A stretch of DNA of 64,000 nt, taken from Shewanella fidelis ATCC BAA-318 (GTDB lineage: Bacteria; Pseudomonadota; Gammaproteobacteria; Enterobacterales; Shewanellaceae). The position numbers and the translations under genes were made by a program. The notes under the pieces are model-generated. The model saw only the letters and a list, made by a program, of their open reading frames with translations. It was not told the DNA's origin and made no database searches. How positions within the stretch are numbered: the first letter of the stretch is position 1; each line of letters starts with the position of its first letter. Where the stretch lies: contig NZ_KI912462.1 in the NCBI RefSeq assembly GCF_000518605.1, positions 141,381-205,380 on the forward strand, in the 5' to 3' direction. Shown here piece by piece: positions 16,730 through 24,682 of the stretch.

Positions 16730-17668
16730 CTAAACTGATTTAAACTCAGCTTGAGTAAACTCAAGTAGTTGTTCGTACAGCCATCGATGCGCAGGATCAT
16801 TAATACTTTGTTTGTGCCACACCAAGCTATAAGCCACCTCACCGTAATCCAGCGGTAAAGGCTTCACCACTAAGCCTTGAGCCTGCAAAGCGCCTTCCGC
16901 CCAACGCCGAGAACAGGTAAATAGTAATTCGCTATGGTGACACAAGAGCGCCGCACTACCAAAGTCAGCTACAGAAATCGGCACCGCACGGTTTAATTGC
17001 TGCTGCGCAAGTTGCAGTTCAAAAAACGGCGTGTTTAAGTCGGTATCGCTAATGCCTATATGACTGTAGCTAAGATAATCATGCATAGTTAGCTGCGCTT
17101 TATTAACTAACGGATGCGCCGGATGCATCAAGCACACCATCTCATCGTTAATAATGGTCTGCCACACCAATTCATGGCGTAAAATCGGTGGCTGACTTCT
17201 GTCATGGGGTAACACTATAAAGTCTAAATTACCTTTAATTAGCCCCTCAAAACCGACACTGTCTTTTGCCACGATATCTAAGCGAATATTGGGCGCTTGA
17301 TTAAACACATGAGCACAAAATTTTGCAGCTAATAGCTCAAAGGTACTTTCACGCATCGCTAACGAAAAACGCCCTTCATATTGCGCGGGATTAAACGCTT
17401 CTTGAGTGACCAACTGGTTCATATCGTTAATGATCTGATGCACACTTGGACCAAGTCTACGCGCCATTGGCGTGGCAACTAGCCTGTTTCCATGACGATA
17501 AAATAGCTCGTCGTCTAAACTAAGCCTTAGCTGGCTTAAGGTTTTGCTCACCGATGAAGGGCTTAAACATAAACGCTCTGCACTGGCTGTAACACTCAGG
17601 GTATCGAGCATTACATGCAAGGTGATCAAGTGTTTCATGCTGATCCGAGAGAGCTTGACGAGATCCAT
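16730..17668 (-). CDS. LysR family transcriptional regulator
   Basis: A 312-residue LysR regulator. The HTH is at about residues 20-50 (LSVTASAERLCLSPSSVSKTLSQLR), and the effector domain starts near residue 95. The opening LVKLSRISMKHLITLHVMLDTLSVT is of the same NodD-like type as the LysR proteins at 8769 and 30243. It is isolated, with a repeat region downstream and the divergent trmL gene upstream (208-bp gap). Its target is not apparent. Confidence 0.87.
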   Translation of the reverse strand: MDLVKLSRISMKHLITLHVMLDTLSVTASAERLCLSPSSVSKTLSQLRLSLDDELFYRHGNRLVATPMARRLGPSVHQIINDMNQLVTQEAFNPAQYEGRFSLAMRESTFELLAAKFCAHVFNQAPNIRLDIVAKDSVGFEGLIKGNLDFIVLPHDRSQPPILRHELVWQTIINDEMVCLMHPAHPLVNKAQLTMHDYLSYSHIGISDTDLNTPFFELQLAQQQLNRAVPISVADFGSAALLCHHSELLFTCSRRWAEGALQAQGLVVKPLPLDYGEVAYSLVWHKQSINDPAHRWLYEQLLEFTQAEFKSV

Positions 17669-17876
17669 AAATGGCCTAATAACAGTGTGTATCGATTAAC
17701 TGCAATATAGACCTAATTATCGATGCGGTATATTAGCAAACTCCATAATCACGAGACGCTTCACGCCTTACTGACACAACGGCTAATATCTTAAGGTAGC
17801 TGACAACCCCGCGCTATTTTCCGCATTGGCGTTTTTACCGTATAATCTCGGCTCACCAATTTTTAGGTAGGCTAGC

Positions 17877-18338
17877 ATGTTTCATATCGCGCTTTACGAA
17901 CCGGAAATCGCTCCAAATACCGGTAATATTATCCGTTTAATTGCCAACAATGGCTGTCATCTACATCTTATTGAGCCACTAGGCTTTGATTTAGAAGATA
18001 AAAAGTTACGCCGCGCCGGTTTAGACTATGCCGATTTAGCCAATGTCACCCACCACAAAAACTTCGAGGCATTTCTTGAAGCTATGGCGGGTAAACGCAT
18101 TATGGCTTGTACAACTAAAGGTAGCCGCCCACACTCAGAGCTAACCTTTAAGCAAGACGATGTTCTGCTATTTGGCCCTGAAAGTCGTGGTTTGCCTGCT
18201 GACATTATTGATTCAATTCCAACCGAGCAGCGTCTGCGTATTCCTATGATGTCCACCAGCCGCAGCCTGAACCTATCGAATGCGGTAGCCATTATTAGCT
18301 ATGAGGCTTGGCGCCAGCTCGATTACGCTGGTATTTAA
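17877..18338 (+). CDS. trmL: tRNA (cytidine/uridine-2'-O-)-methyltransferase TrmL
   Basis: A 153-residue SPOUT-class methyltransferase of the TrmL (YibK) family, which methylates the ribose of the wobble base 34 in certain tRNA-Leu species. Family motifs are visible: the N-terminal ALYEPEIAPNTGNIIRLIANNG, LLFGPESRGLP for the SAM knot, and RSLNLSNAVAIISYEAWRQL at the C-terminus. Length is normal. Three tandem 51-bp repeats and a terminator follow directly. Confidence 0.95.
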   Translation: MFHIALYEPEIAPNTGNIIRLIANNGCHLHLIEPLGFDLEDKKLRRAGLDYADLANVTHHKNFEAFLEAMAGKRIMACTTKGSRPHSELTFKQDDVLLFGPESRGLPADIIDSIPTEQRLRIPMMSTSRSLNLSNAVAIISYEAWRQLDYAGI

Positions 18339-18350
18339 AGCGTTGCAAAC

Positions 18351-18505
18351 ACAACGCCAAAAGCTATCCATCCATGGGCTTTTGGCATAAGTGTTCCAGA
18401 CACAACGCCAAAAGCTATCCGTCCATGGGCTTTTGGCATAAGTGTTCCAGACACAACGCCAAAAGCTATCCGTCCATGGGCTTTTGGCATAAGTGTTCCA
18501 GACAC
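18351..18505. repeat. Three tandem 51-bp repeats after trmL
   Basis: Units start at 18351, 18402 and 18453 with a 51-bp period. Units 2 and 3 appear identical; unit 1 differs by one base (ATCCATCC for ATCCGTCC). Each contains the perfect stem GCCAAAAGC / GCTTTTGGC and ends in GTGTTCCAGAC. Since 51 is a multiple of three, open frames run through both strands, but they look like by-products of the repeat. A diverged single unit occurs at 54087-54133. Confidence 0.9.
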
Positions 18506-18533
18506 AAAAAAGCCGCGATAATCGCGGCTTTTT
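18506..18533. terminator. Intrinsic terminator between trmL and the M16 peptidase gene
   Basis: Stem AAAGCCGCGAT / ATCGCGGCTTT with A and T tracts. It directly follows the 51-bp repeats and serves convergent genes. Confidence 0.85.
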
Positions 18534-18560
18534 GCTGTGGGTAATCACTATATTTCAGTG

Positions 18561-20021
18561 TTAACCACCAAAACCAACATCAGTCATATTGACTTGTTTT
18601 ACCTTGCCGTGCTCTTTGGCAATTGGTGCAATTTTCGCTGCATTACCAATAATCACAAACTGCAGGTTTTTCTGCGGGAAGTAAGTGTCAATCAAACGTT
18701 TAGACTCTGCTAACGTTAAGCCGTCAACCTTAGCTTGAAACTCATTAATAAAGGCATCGTCAAAGCCATATAAGTACATATCAGACATTAAACCCGCGAG
18801 CTGACCACTGGTTTCATACTTAGGTGGGAACTGACCTTTTACATAGGCTTTGGCTGAATCAAGGGTCGCTTGATCTAAGCCTTTCTCCCACAGTCTGGCA
18901 TAGGTTTTTAAGGCTAAGTCGATGGTCTCTTTAGTGGTAGCCGTTTGAGTAAAAGTACTGATTTTGAAGGTACCTGACGCCGAATAAGCACTAAAGCCTG
19001 AACGCGCGCCATAGGTTAGGCCAGCATTAACACGTAGCTCGTCATTAAGCCATGAGGTAAAACGGCCTCCTAACACTGTATTAATCACGCTAAGGCCGAC
19101 AAAATCAGGGTTGTCACGGCTAATCCCCATGCCGCCAATTAAAAACGTGGTTTCAATGGCATCAGGCTTATCTACGAGCAATACATCAGCTTCATCTAGT
19201 GTTGGTAAGCCTGTTGACAGGTCGATGAGTGCTGCAGGTTCAGTGTCTTGCCAGTCAGCAAACAAACTTGCTAACTTAGCCTGCATTTCGGCAGGATCAA
19301 AGTCACCCACTACACTGATGGCCGTATTTGATGGCTGGTAAAAACTCTTATGAAATGCGCGTAATTGATTCACTGTTAGCTCAGATAACGAGTCACGGTT
19401 ACCTGAAGTGGCATTGCCATACGGATGCTCACCAAATACCAATTTATCATAGTAGCGATTAATTACCGCCCGCGGGCTCTCTTTCGCTTGTGATAATCCA
19501 GCGATTTCTCGTTGACGCAGCTTATCGAATTCACTCGCATCAAAGTCTGGTGCCACTAAAATATCTTTAATCAGTGGTAGCATTTTATCGCTATCTTTAG
19601 CCATAAAATCACTACTTATATAGCTGCCTTCTTTACCTGCACCACTGTTTAAACTCGCCCCTAAAAAATCGACCTCTTGTTCGATTTCCAACTTAGTCTT
19701 ACCGCCAGCACCTAGCATAAGCCCCGCCGCAGTTAGCTCTGCCACGCCCGATGTGGTGTCGTTGACCGCCCCCGCTCGCACTGTCGCATTCACCGTAATT
19801 AACGGCACTTCACGCTGCGGCATTAAATACACAGTTAAACCATTTGCCAGCGTGACTTGCTGGTAGGCCGGCACACTGAAGCTACCGGTATCAACAGTTG
19901 TTGCGACAGGTGTTGTTGCACAACCAGCAAGCGTTAATGCGCCAGCTATAGCCACCGCGGTTAGTAACTGTTTAGGGTGCAGTAATGTCAGCCCACCTTT
20001 AGATGAATCAAATGTTTTCAT
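18561..20021 (-). CDS. M16-family peptidase-like lipoprotein, catalytically inactive partner
   Basis: A 486-residue protein with a lipobox (TLAGCATT, Cys near residue 33) and two M16 (insulinase-like) domains. At the place of the zinc motif HxxEH it reads AAGLMLGAGGKTKLEIEQ, so the metal site is missing. The C-terminal-type sequence (WLNDELRVNAGLTYGARSGF) is kept. Such proteins pair with an active M16 subunit in a chamber, and the upstream gene encodes one. The two genes overlap by 4 bp, which supports a coupled heterodimer in the periplasm. Substrate unknown. Confidence 0.85.
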   Translation of the reverse strand: MKTFDSSKGGLTLLHPKQLLTAVAIAGALTLAGCATTPVATTVDTGSFSVPAYQQVTLANGLTVYLMPQREVPLITVNATVRAGAVNDTTSGVAELTAAGLMLGAGGKTKLEIEQEVDFLGASLNSGAGKEGSYISSDFMAKDSDKMLPLIKDILVAPDFDASEFDKLRQREIAGLSQAKESPRAVINRYYDKLVFGEHPYGNATSGNRDSLSELTVNQLRAFHKSFYQPSNTAISVVGDFDPAEMQAKLASLFADWQDTEPAALIDLSTGLPTLDEADVLLVDKPDAIETTFLIGGMGISRDNPDFVGLSVINTVLGGRFTSWLNDELRVNAGLTYGARSGFSAYSASGTFKISTFTQTATTKETIDLALKTYARLWEKGLDQATLDSAKAYVKGQFPPKYETSGQLAGLMSDMYLYGFDDAFINEFQAKVDGLTLAESKRLIDTYFPQKNLQFVIIGNAAKIAPIAKEHGKVKQVNMTDVGFGG

Positions 20022-21349
20022 TGGTCAGCCTCCTCTTCTGCAGCCAGCACTGCAACGGTACGATTTGAACGTTTTAGATAAGTTTGTGCTACGCGCTGAA
20101 TATCCGCAGGTGTGACCTTGTTATATTGCTCTGGCGCATTAAACAACTTGTCGTAACTGCCAAAAAACAGCTCGTATGTACCAATAGTATTGGCTTTACC
20201 ATTGATGGTTTCCATGGTGCGATAAAAGCCCATTAGCTTGATGTTTTTGACTTTTTCAAGCTCTGTCTCAGTCACGCCCTCTTCGGCGATTCGCTTAATT
20301 TCGGCAAGCATTGCTCCTTCTAACTCTGCTGCCGTCACTCCAGGATTAGCTACGCCCATAACGTAAAACAGGTTCGGATCAAACGACATTGGCATGTAGG
20401 TATCCACTTGAATTGCCACTTGCTTGTCGACCAGCCCTTGATACATGCGCGAGCTATTACCCGTGGTGAGGATTGATGACAACAGATCCAGTGCGTAATA
20501 GTCACTGTTAGAGGTTGCTGGTACGTGATAACCCAACATCACATTTGGCGTGCTCACCGAGGCTTTTTGCACAAATACGCGGCGCTCACCTTTTTGCAGC
20601 GGCTCAACGGTTTTAACCTCTCTTGGTGGCGCTTGCGCAGGAATTGGCGCAAAGTACTTATCAGCTAACTTTTTTACTTCTGCCAGCTTTACATCACCCG
20701 CTATCACGACAACAGCATTATTGGGCGCATAGTAAGTTTTATGGTATTGGGTTAAGTCTTCTAAGGTCCAAGCGGCAATATCTGATTCATGACCAATCAC
20801 CGACCAACTGTAAGGATGCGCTCTAAAGGCTGCGCCTTTAAGCTCCTCTTGGATCACCCGCCAGTTTGAATTTTCCAATCCAGTTAAACGCTCTGAGGCT
20901 ACAACACCACGCTCGCTTTCAACCATCTGTTCATTAATATCTAGGTTTTCAATGCGGTCCGCTTCAAGATCAAAGATGGTTTCAATCGCATTGGCGGGGA
21001 ACCAATCGGTATAAACCGTTAAATTTTCTGTGGTGTAAGCATTGTTAGCGCCGCCAGCAGCTTCCATGGTGCGATCAAACATTTTTGGGCCGTATTTCTT
21101 AGCGCCATTAAACATCATATGCTCAAAAAAATGCGAAATCCCGGTGATCCCTGGAACCTCGTTGCGTGAGCCGACTTTCCAAAATAAGTACATATTGGCA
21201 TTGGGGATAGAACTGTCTTCTAACACCATAATTTTCATGCCGTTATCTAAAGTAAAACTTTGAATATCTTCAGCTTTAGTGGCGTGAGCCATCGGCGTTG
21301 CCATTAGCAAGCCAAGCGACATCAGCAATGCCTTGGTATAGCGCTTCAT
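20018..21349 (-). CDS. M16-family zinc metallopeptidase, active subunit
   Basis: A 443-residue exported M16 peptidase with signal peptide (ending AHA near residue 23). The inverted zinc motif HFFEHMMFNG at about residues 78-87 is intact, with the distal Glu expected in the ENLDINEQMVESERGVVASE segment. It is the first gene of a two-gene operon with the inactive lipoprotein partner. The pair resembles the YmxG/PqqL-type bipartite peptidases common in gammaproteobacteria, probably degrading peptides in the periplasm. Confidence 0.9.
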   Translation of the reverse strand: MKRYTKALLMSLGLLMATPMAHATKAEDIQSFTLDNGMKIMVLEDSSIPNANMYLFWKVGSRNEVPGITGISHFFEHMMFNGAKKYGPKMFDRTMEAAGGANNAYTTENLTVYTDWFPANAIETIFDLEADRIENLDINEQMVESERGVVASERLTGLENSNWRVIQEELKGAAFRAHPYSWSVIGHESDIAAWTLEDLTQYHKTYYAPNNAVVVIAGDVKLAEVKKLADKYFAPIPAQAPPREVKTVEPLQKGERRVFVQKASVSTPNVMLGYHVPATSNSDYYALDLLSSILTTGNSSRMYQGLVDKQVAIQVDTYMPMSFDPNLFYVMGVANPGVTAAELEGAMLAEIKRIAEEGVTETELEKVKNIKLMGFYRTMETINGKANTIGTYELFFGSYDKLFNAPEQYNKVTPADIQRVAQTYLKRSNRTVAVLAAEEEADQ

Positions 21350-21616
21350 TATTCGCTCCTTGTTTGAGCACTAGCTAGTTATCAACTTTTGCATGGTGCA
21401 AAACTCGATAACAAGCTAGTGCGACATCTATCGTTAGTGAGATCTCACTATGAAATCAGCGTCCATCAAAAAGCAAATCAGGTCGAAAATCAAATTAACA
21501 GCACAAATATTTGTAACTTAAGGTAAACATGCCGTAACAAATCGCTAAATGAATTTTAATTAAGCGCAGCTTTATGCTAGTTTCGAACCCTAATTCACCG
21601 AAAGTTAGGCCGCTTT

Positions 21617-22294
21617 ATGCCAACAGAAGAGGACTTCAAAACATTAGACTCGCTTAGCTGCAATACCGAAGTTCACTTGCAGCTACTTACGCCAACCCAA
21701 ACCATACGGCTACGCAGCCGCTTAATCGGTATCGATCCCGGTCGTGCAGTGATTTTATCTGTCGGACATGATAAATCTTGGCAGAATGCCAGTGCATTTA
21801 TCAGAGAACGACAAACTGTGATTATTCGGGTGGTAAATAGCGATGAACAAGATGCCAACATCTTGGCCTTTAGAAGTTCCATTCAGCAAGTTTTGAGTAC
21901 TACAGGACGCTGGCTGATAGTAACCTACCCTCGTGAACTGCAAACTGTTGCACTAAGACAACACTCACGCGTGCCCATTCATATAGAGGCTAATCTCACC
22001 GCTGTCGACTCAAACGAATCTATAGCCAGCGGCCACCTAAAAGATATCTCGATTAAAGGCGGCGCATTTGTCGCAGCAGCCAGAAGTGATTTGATTATTG
22101 ATAGTCAGTTTCAGCTCAATATCGCACTAGAAGAGGAAATGCTCAGTATTGCTGTCACCTTGAAAAACCAACAAGAACTCGAACCACAATCGGGTTTAGC
22201 TCAATATGGTTTTGTGCTGGGAGACGATGAACAGATGAACACTGAGCTAATCCAAAAAATTGTATTACAGCATTTAACTAGCACAACCAAATAG
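21617..22294 (+). CDS. PilZ-domain cyclic-di-GMP-binding protein, YcgR-like
   Basis: A 225-residue cytoplasmic protein. The N-terminal half (residues 15-110) resembles the YcgR-type flagellar brake domain. The C-terminal half is a PilZ domain with the cyclic-di-GMP signature RQHSR (residues ~116-120) and DISIKGG (~145-151), matching RxxxR and D/NxSxxG. It probably controls motility or another surface function in response to cyclic-di-GMP. It stands alone, with a peptidase operon divergent upstream. Confidence 0.85.
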   Translation: MPTEEDFKTLDSLSCNTEVHLQLLTPTQTIRLRSRLIGIDPGRAVILSVGHDKSWQNASAFIRERQTVIIRVVNSDEQDANILAFRSSIQQVLSTTGRWLIVTYPRELQTVALRQHSRVPIHIEANLTAVDSNESIASGHLKDISIKGGAFVAAARSDLIIDSQFQLNIALEEEMLSIAVTLKNQQELEPQSGLAQYGFVLGDDEQMNTELIQKIVLQHLTSTTK

Positions 22295-22323
22295 CAAACG
22301 GCCACTCATTTATAGTGGCTGTT

Positions 22324-23286
22324 TTATTGACTAAGAAACACCTGCTCAATTTTATGCAGTATATGGGGCGATTTCAGCTCGGTTTCACCGGTCATTAAAA
22401 ATGAGAAGTTCTCAGCAATGATCTCTTCTGGGTGAATAATATAGTTAGTGTTACGGCCAATTTGCTTAAAGAAGCCCTTCAGCTCTGACACTTTAACAAT
22501 TTGCGGCTTATCAGCATCGTAGATATTCGTGCTAGCCTGCTCTGAGTCGCCAACGATCACAAACTTAAACTCTAGATAATCGAAAAACTCACCGCCTTTT
22601 TCTAGGTTATATTGCGCTTCTGAATACAGAATAGGCACTGTCCAAACTGCCTTACCTTGGTAATTGACTCTGATGCCAAAGTCATTAATTGGTGCATCAG
22701 GGTTGGTAATTTTTTGTGAGCCTAGCGCAGTTGGGAAACTGATTTCTCCCAGCGGATAAAAGCCTATCGCTTGATATAATTTTTGCTTAATCTCAGGATT
22801 ATGCCGAGAATATATATGCAGTAACTCATGGGCGATTAACCCCGGTAAGCCCTTGGCATTGTTTAGCTGCTTTTGCTGTAAAATAATCGCTTGGCCGCGA
22901 GTATAAGCTGCGCCGCCCTCCTCTAAACCTGTGGTTTTGATTAGCTCAATGGGCTTAGGTAGCTCAACTTTTAATGCCGTTAACTGTGGCAAGATCTGCA
23001 AATAAGCTTGATTAACCGCTGCTTTGTCAGCATCTGTCCAATCTAAGGTTTGCGTTGCTACAAAGGCTAAATATTCGCTTTTGCTTGGTAGATCTGCACG
23101 CTTCATCCGCGACGCCATATCAAAAGAGCTAATACCGCGTACAAACTCATCCTCTTGGGTTAACACTGCAGCCGCTTCTGTCTTAGTTAAAAACGAGATA
23201 GCCTCTGCTGCCCACGCACTGGTTGATACAGAAATACTCAAGCACAACAACATGCCGTAGATAAGTACTGATCCTCTTGCCTTCAT
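22324..23286 (-). CDS. Exported putative zinc metallopeptidase-like protein (HExxH)
   Basis: I do not recognise the family. The 320-residue product has a signal peptide ending near STSAWA and a single HELLH motif (in GLIAHELLHIYSRHNP), the form of a zinc-peptidase active site with a further His shortly after. The ATG at 23286 is chosen because AAAGGA precedes it by 9 nt; a start at 23307 is also possible. The end lies 30 bp from the convergent PilZ gene. The function is guessed from the motif alone. Confidence 0.7.
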   Translation of the reverse strand: MKARGSVLIYGMLLCLSISVSTSAWAAEAISFLTKTEAAAVLTQEDEFVRGISSFDMASRMKRADLPSKSEYLAFVATQTLDWTDADKAAVNQAYLQILPQLTALKVELPKPIELIKTTGLEEGGAAYTRGQAIILQQKQLNNAKGLPGLIAHELLHIYSRHNPEIKQKLYQAIGFYPLGEISFPTALGSQKITNPDAPINDFGIRVNYQGKAVWTVPILYSEAQYNLEKGGEFFDYLEFKFVIVGDSEQASTNIYDADKPQIVKVSELKGFFKQIGRNTNYIIHPEEIIAENFSFLMTGETELKSPHILHKIEQVFLSQ

Positions 23287-23362
23287 ACTGCTCATTCCTT
23301 TGTTCATATCTTGCTACTGACTATAGCAAGCTAAGGTTATACGGCGACAGCGCTAAATAGTT

Positions 23363-23998
23363 TTAGCACTTAGTAAATAACACAACATCATTACCCAATA
23401 CTTCGAGCTCCCAGCCATAGTGTTCGGCGATCCACTCAAATGTCTCCGTCGCATAAAAATTGATATGGGTTAAATCATTCTTGTAATGCCATCGGCTAAA
23501 TGCCACCACATCTGTGACACGTTTAGTCATGATCAACAGTAACGCTCCCGGCTTTAGCAGGCTGTCGAGCTTTGCTAACAGCGCTTTAGCATCCGCCACA
23601 TGCTCAATCACTTCTGTCATTGTGACAAAGTCATACTGCTTAGCCAGCAGTTGCGGCTGATTAAAGTAATACAGGTCGTAATTGCTCATCGCAATACCTT
23701 GCTCAGCAGCCATTACGCTAATGGTTGGCCCCGGGCCACAACCAAAATCTAAACCTTTAGCATTGCTATCGATCCGTGCAAGTACAGGATCTAACGCCCG
23801 CGACAAGAACTTGCGATAACCTAAGTCATTGGCATCATTCTCATGCTGATCATAAATCGCTTTTTCAGCAGCTGCGCTGAGCAAAAACTCATTTGGTACA
23901 CTCACTAAAGCGCAGTTTTCACAGCGCATATATTGACGAAATTTGTCTTGATGAAAAAGTTGCAGCTTAGGCTGTTGGCACAACGGACAATTACTCAA
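23363..23998 (-). CDS. Class I SAM-dependent methyltransferase with N-terminal zinc ribbon
   Basis: A 211-residue protein. It starts with a zinc-ribbon-like CPLCQQ...CENCALV segment (residues 4-31). A SAM-binding core follows: motif I is GLDFGCGPGPTISVM near residue 100, and FVTMTEVIEHVADAKALLAKL is the post-I region typical of methyltransf_12 proteins. The substrate is unknown. It lies 75 bp downstream of the start of the neighbouring exported protein gene on the same strand. Confidence 0.85.
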   Translation of the reverse strand: MSNCPLCQQPKLQLFHQDKFRQYMRCENCALVSVPNEFLLSAAAEKAIYDQHENDANDLGYRKFLSRALDPVLARIDSNAKGLDFGCGPGPTISVMAAEQGIAMSNYDLYYFNQPQLLAKQYDFVTMTEVIEHVADAKALLAKLDSLLKPGALLLIMTKRVTDVVAFSRWHYKNDLTHINFYATETFEWIAEHYGWELEVLGNDVVLFTKC

Positions 23999-24035
23999 AG
24001 GGGCTTCCTGAAATAGCTAAAAATAAAATCTTAAT

Positions 24036-24386
24036 TTACGGTGTAGGGATTTTACGATCTTTTGACGCGGCTTCTCGGGCTTCGCGTAAATATTTTTGCT
24101 CGCGTGATTCACGCTGCTTAAATTGCTGTTGAGCTTTCAACCTTTGCTCGGTTTGCCACTCTGCCGACTCTTGACGTTTTAGCACTTTTTGCTCACGGAC
24201 TTGGGTTTGCTTTGTTGCATCACGCGCTTTTTGTAATTGCTCTTGCTCAACTTTATGTTTGATATCATCCGCCTGCTTTACTACCGAATTAGCGCTAACT
24301 CGTTCAGGTTCACTCGCATTCGCAACCCCATAACAAGCTAATGTTATTACAAAGATCAGTCGAACCATTCGTCCAAATGTTGTCAT
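24036..24386 (-). CDS. Small exported coiled-coil protein of unknown function
   Basis: About 116 residues. After a signal peptide (RLIFVITLACYGVANA) the protein is almost entirely charged and Gln-rich (KQTQVREQKVLKRQES..., QREQKYLREAREAA), predicting a long coiled coil. A longer in-frame extension to 24512 exists, but the signal peptide places the start at 24386 or 24368. No family was recognised. It is 38 bp upstream of the methyltransferase gene on the same strand. Confidence 0.6.
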   Translation of the reverse strand: MTTFGRMVRLIFVITLACYGVANASEPERVSANSVVKQADDIKHKVEQEQLQKARDATKQTQVREQKVLKRQESAEWQTEQRLKAQQQFKQRESREQKYLREAREAASKDRKIPTP

Positions 24387-24682
24387 AGCAGCTTCAATCC
24401 TTTTTATAAGCAACTTGCCCAAGCGGTATTCTAACAAATTCACTTGCAGCTCAATAGTTGAACCATGAACCCCAACAATATTAACTTCTGTTAAGATTGC
24501 GAAAACTATCACTTTTTTTAGCGTAAATGTTTCCTAGATTCAATTTTGTTACATCTTAATTGTACAAAGCGTCAAATAACTGTATTTTTGACACTGAGTA
24601 CCTGAAATTACATCAGAATAAATAATTTTTACCGTCTACAGCATTTGACCTTGAACAATGTCATGCCAAAAGGGAACCGAGT

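Noticed and set aside
18351..18505. CRISPR array
   Set aside because: The units are directly adjacent with no unique spacers, and no cas genes are near.
18273..18548. Open frames of 78-91 codons through the 51-bp repeats on both strands
   Set aside because: A repeat period divisible by three keeps frames open; the translated repeats have no recognisable content and no ribosome site.
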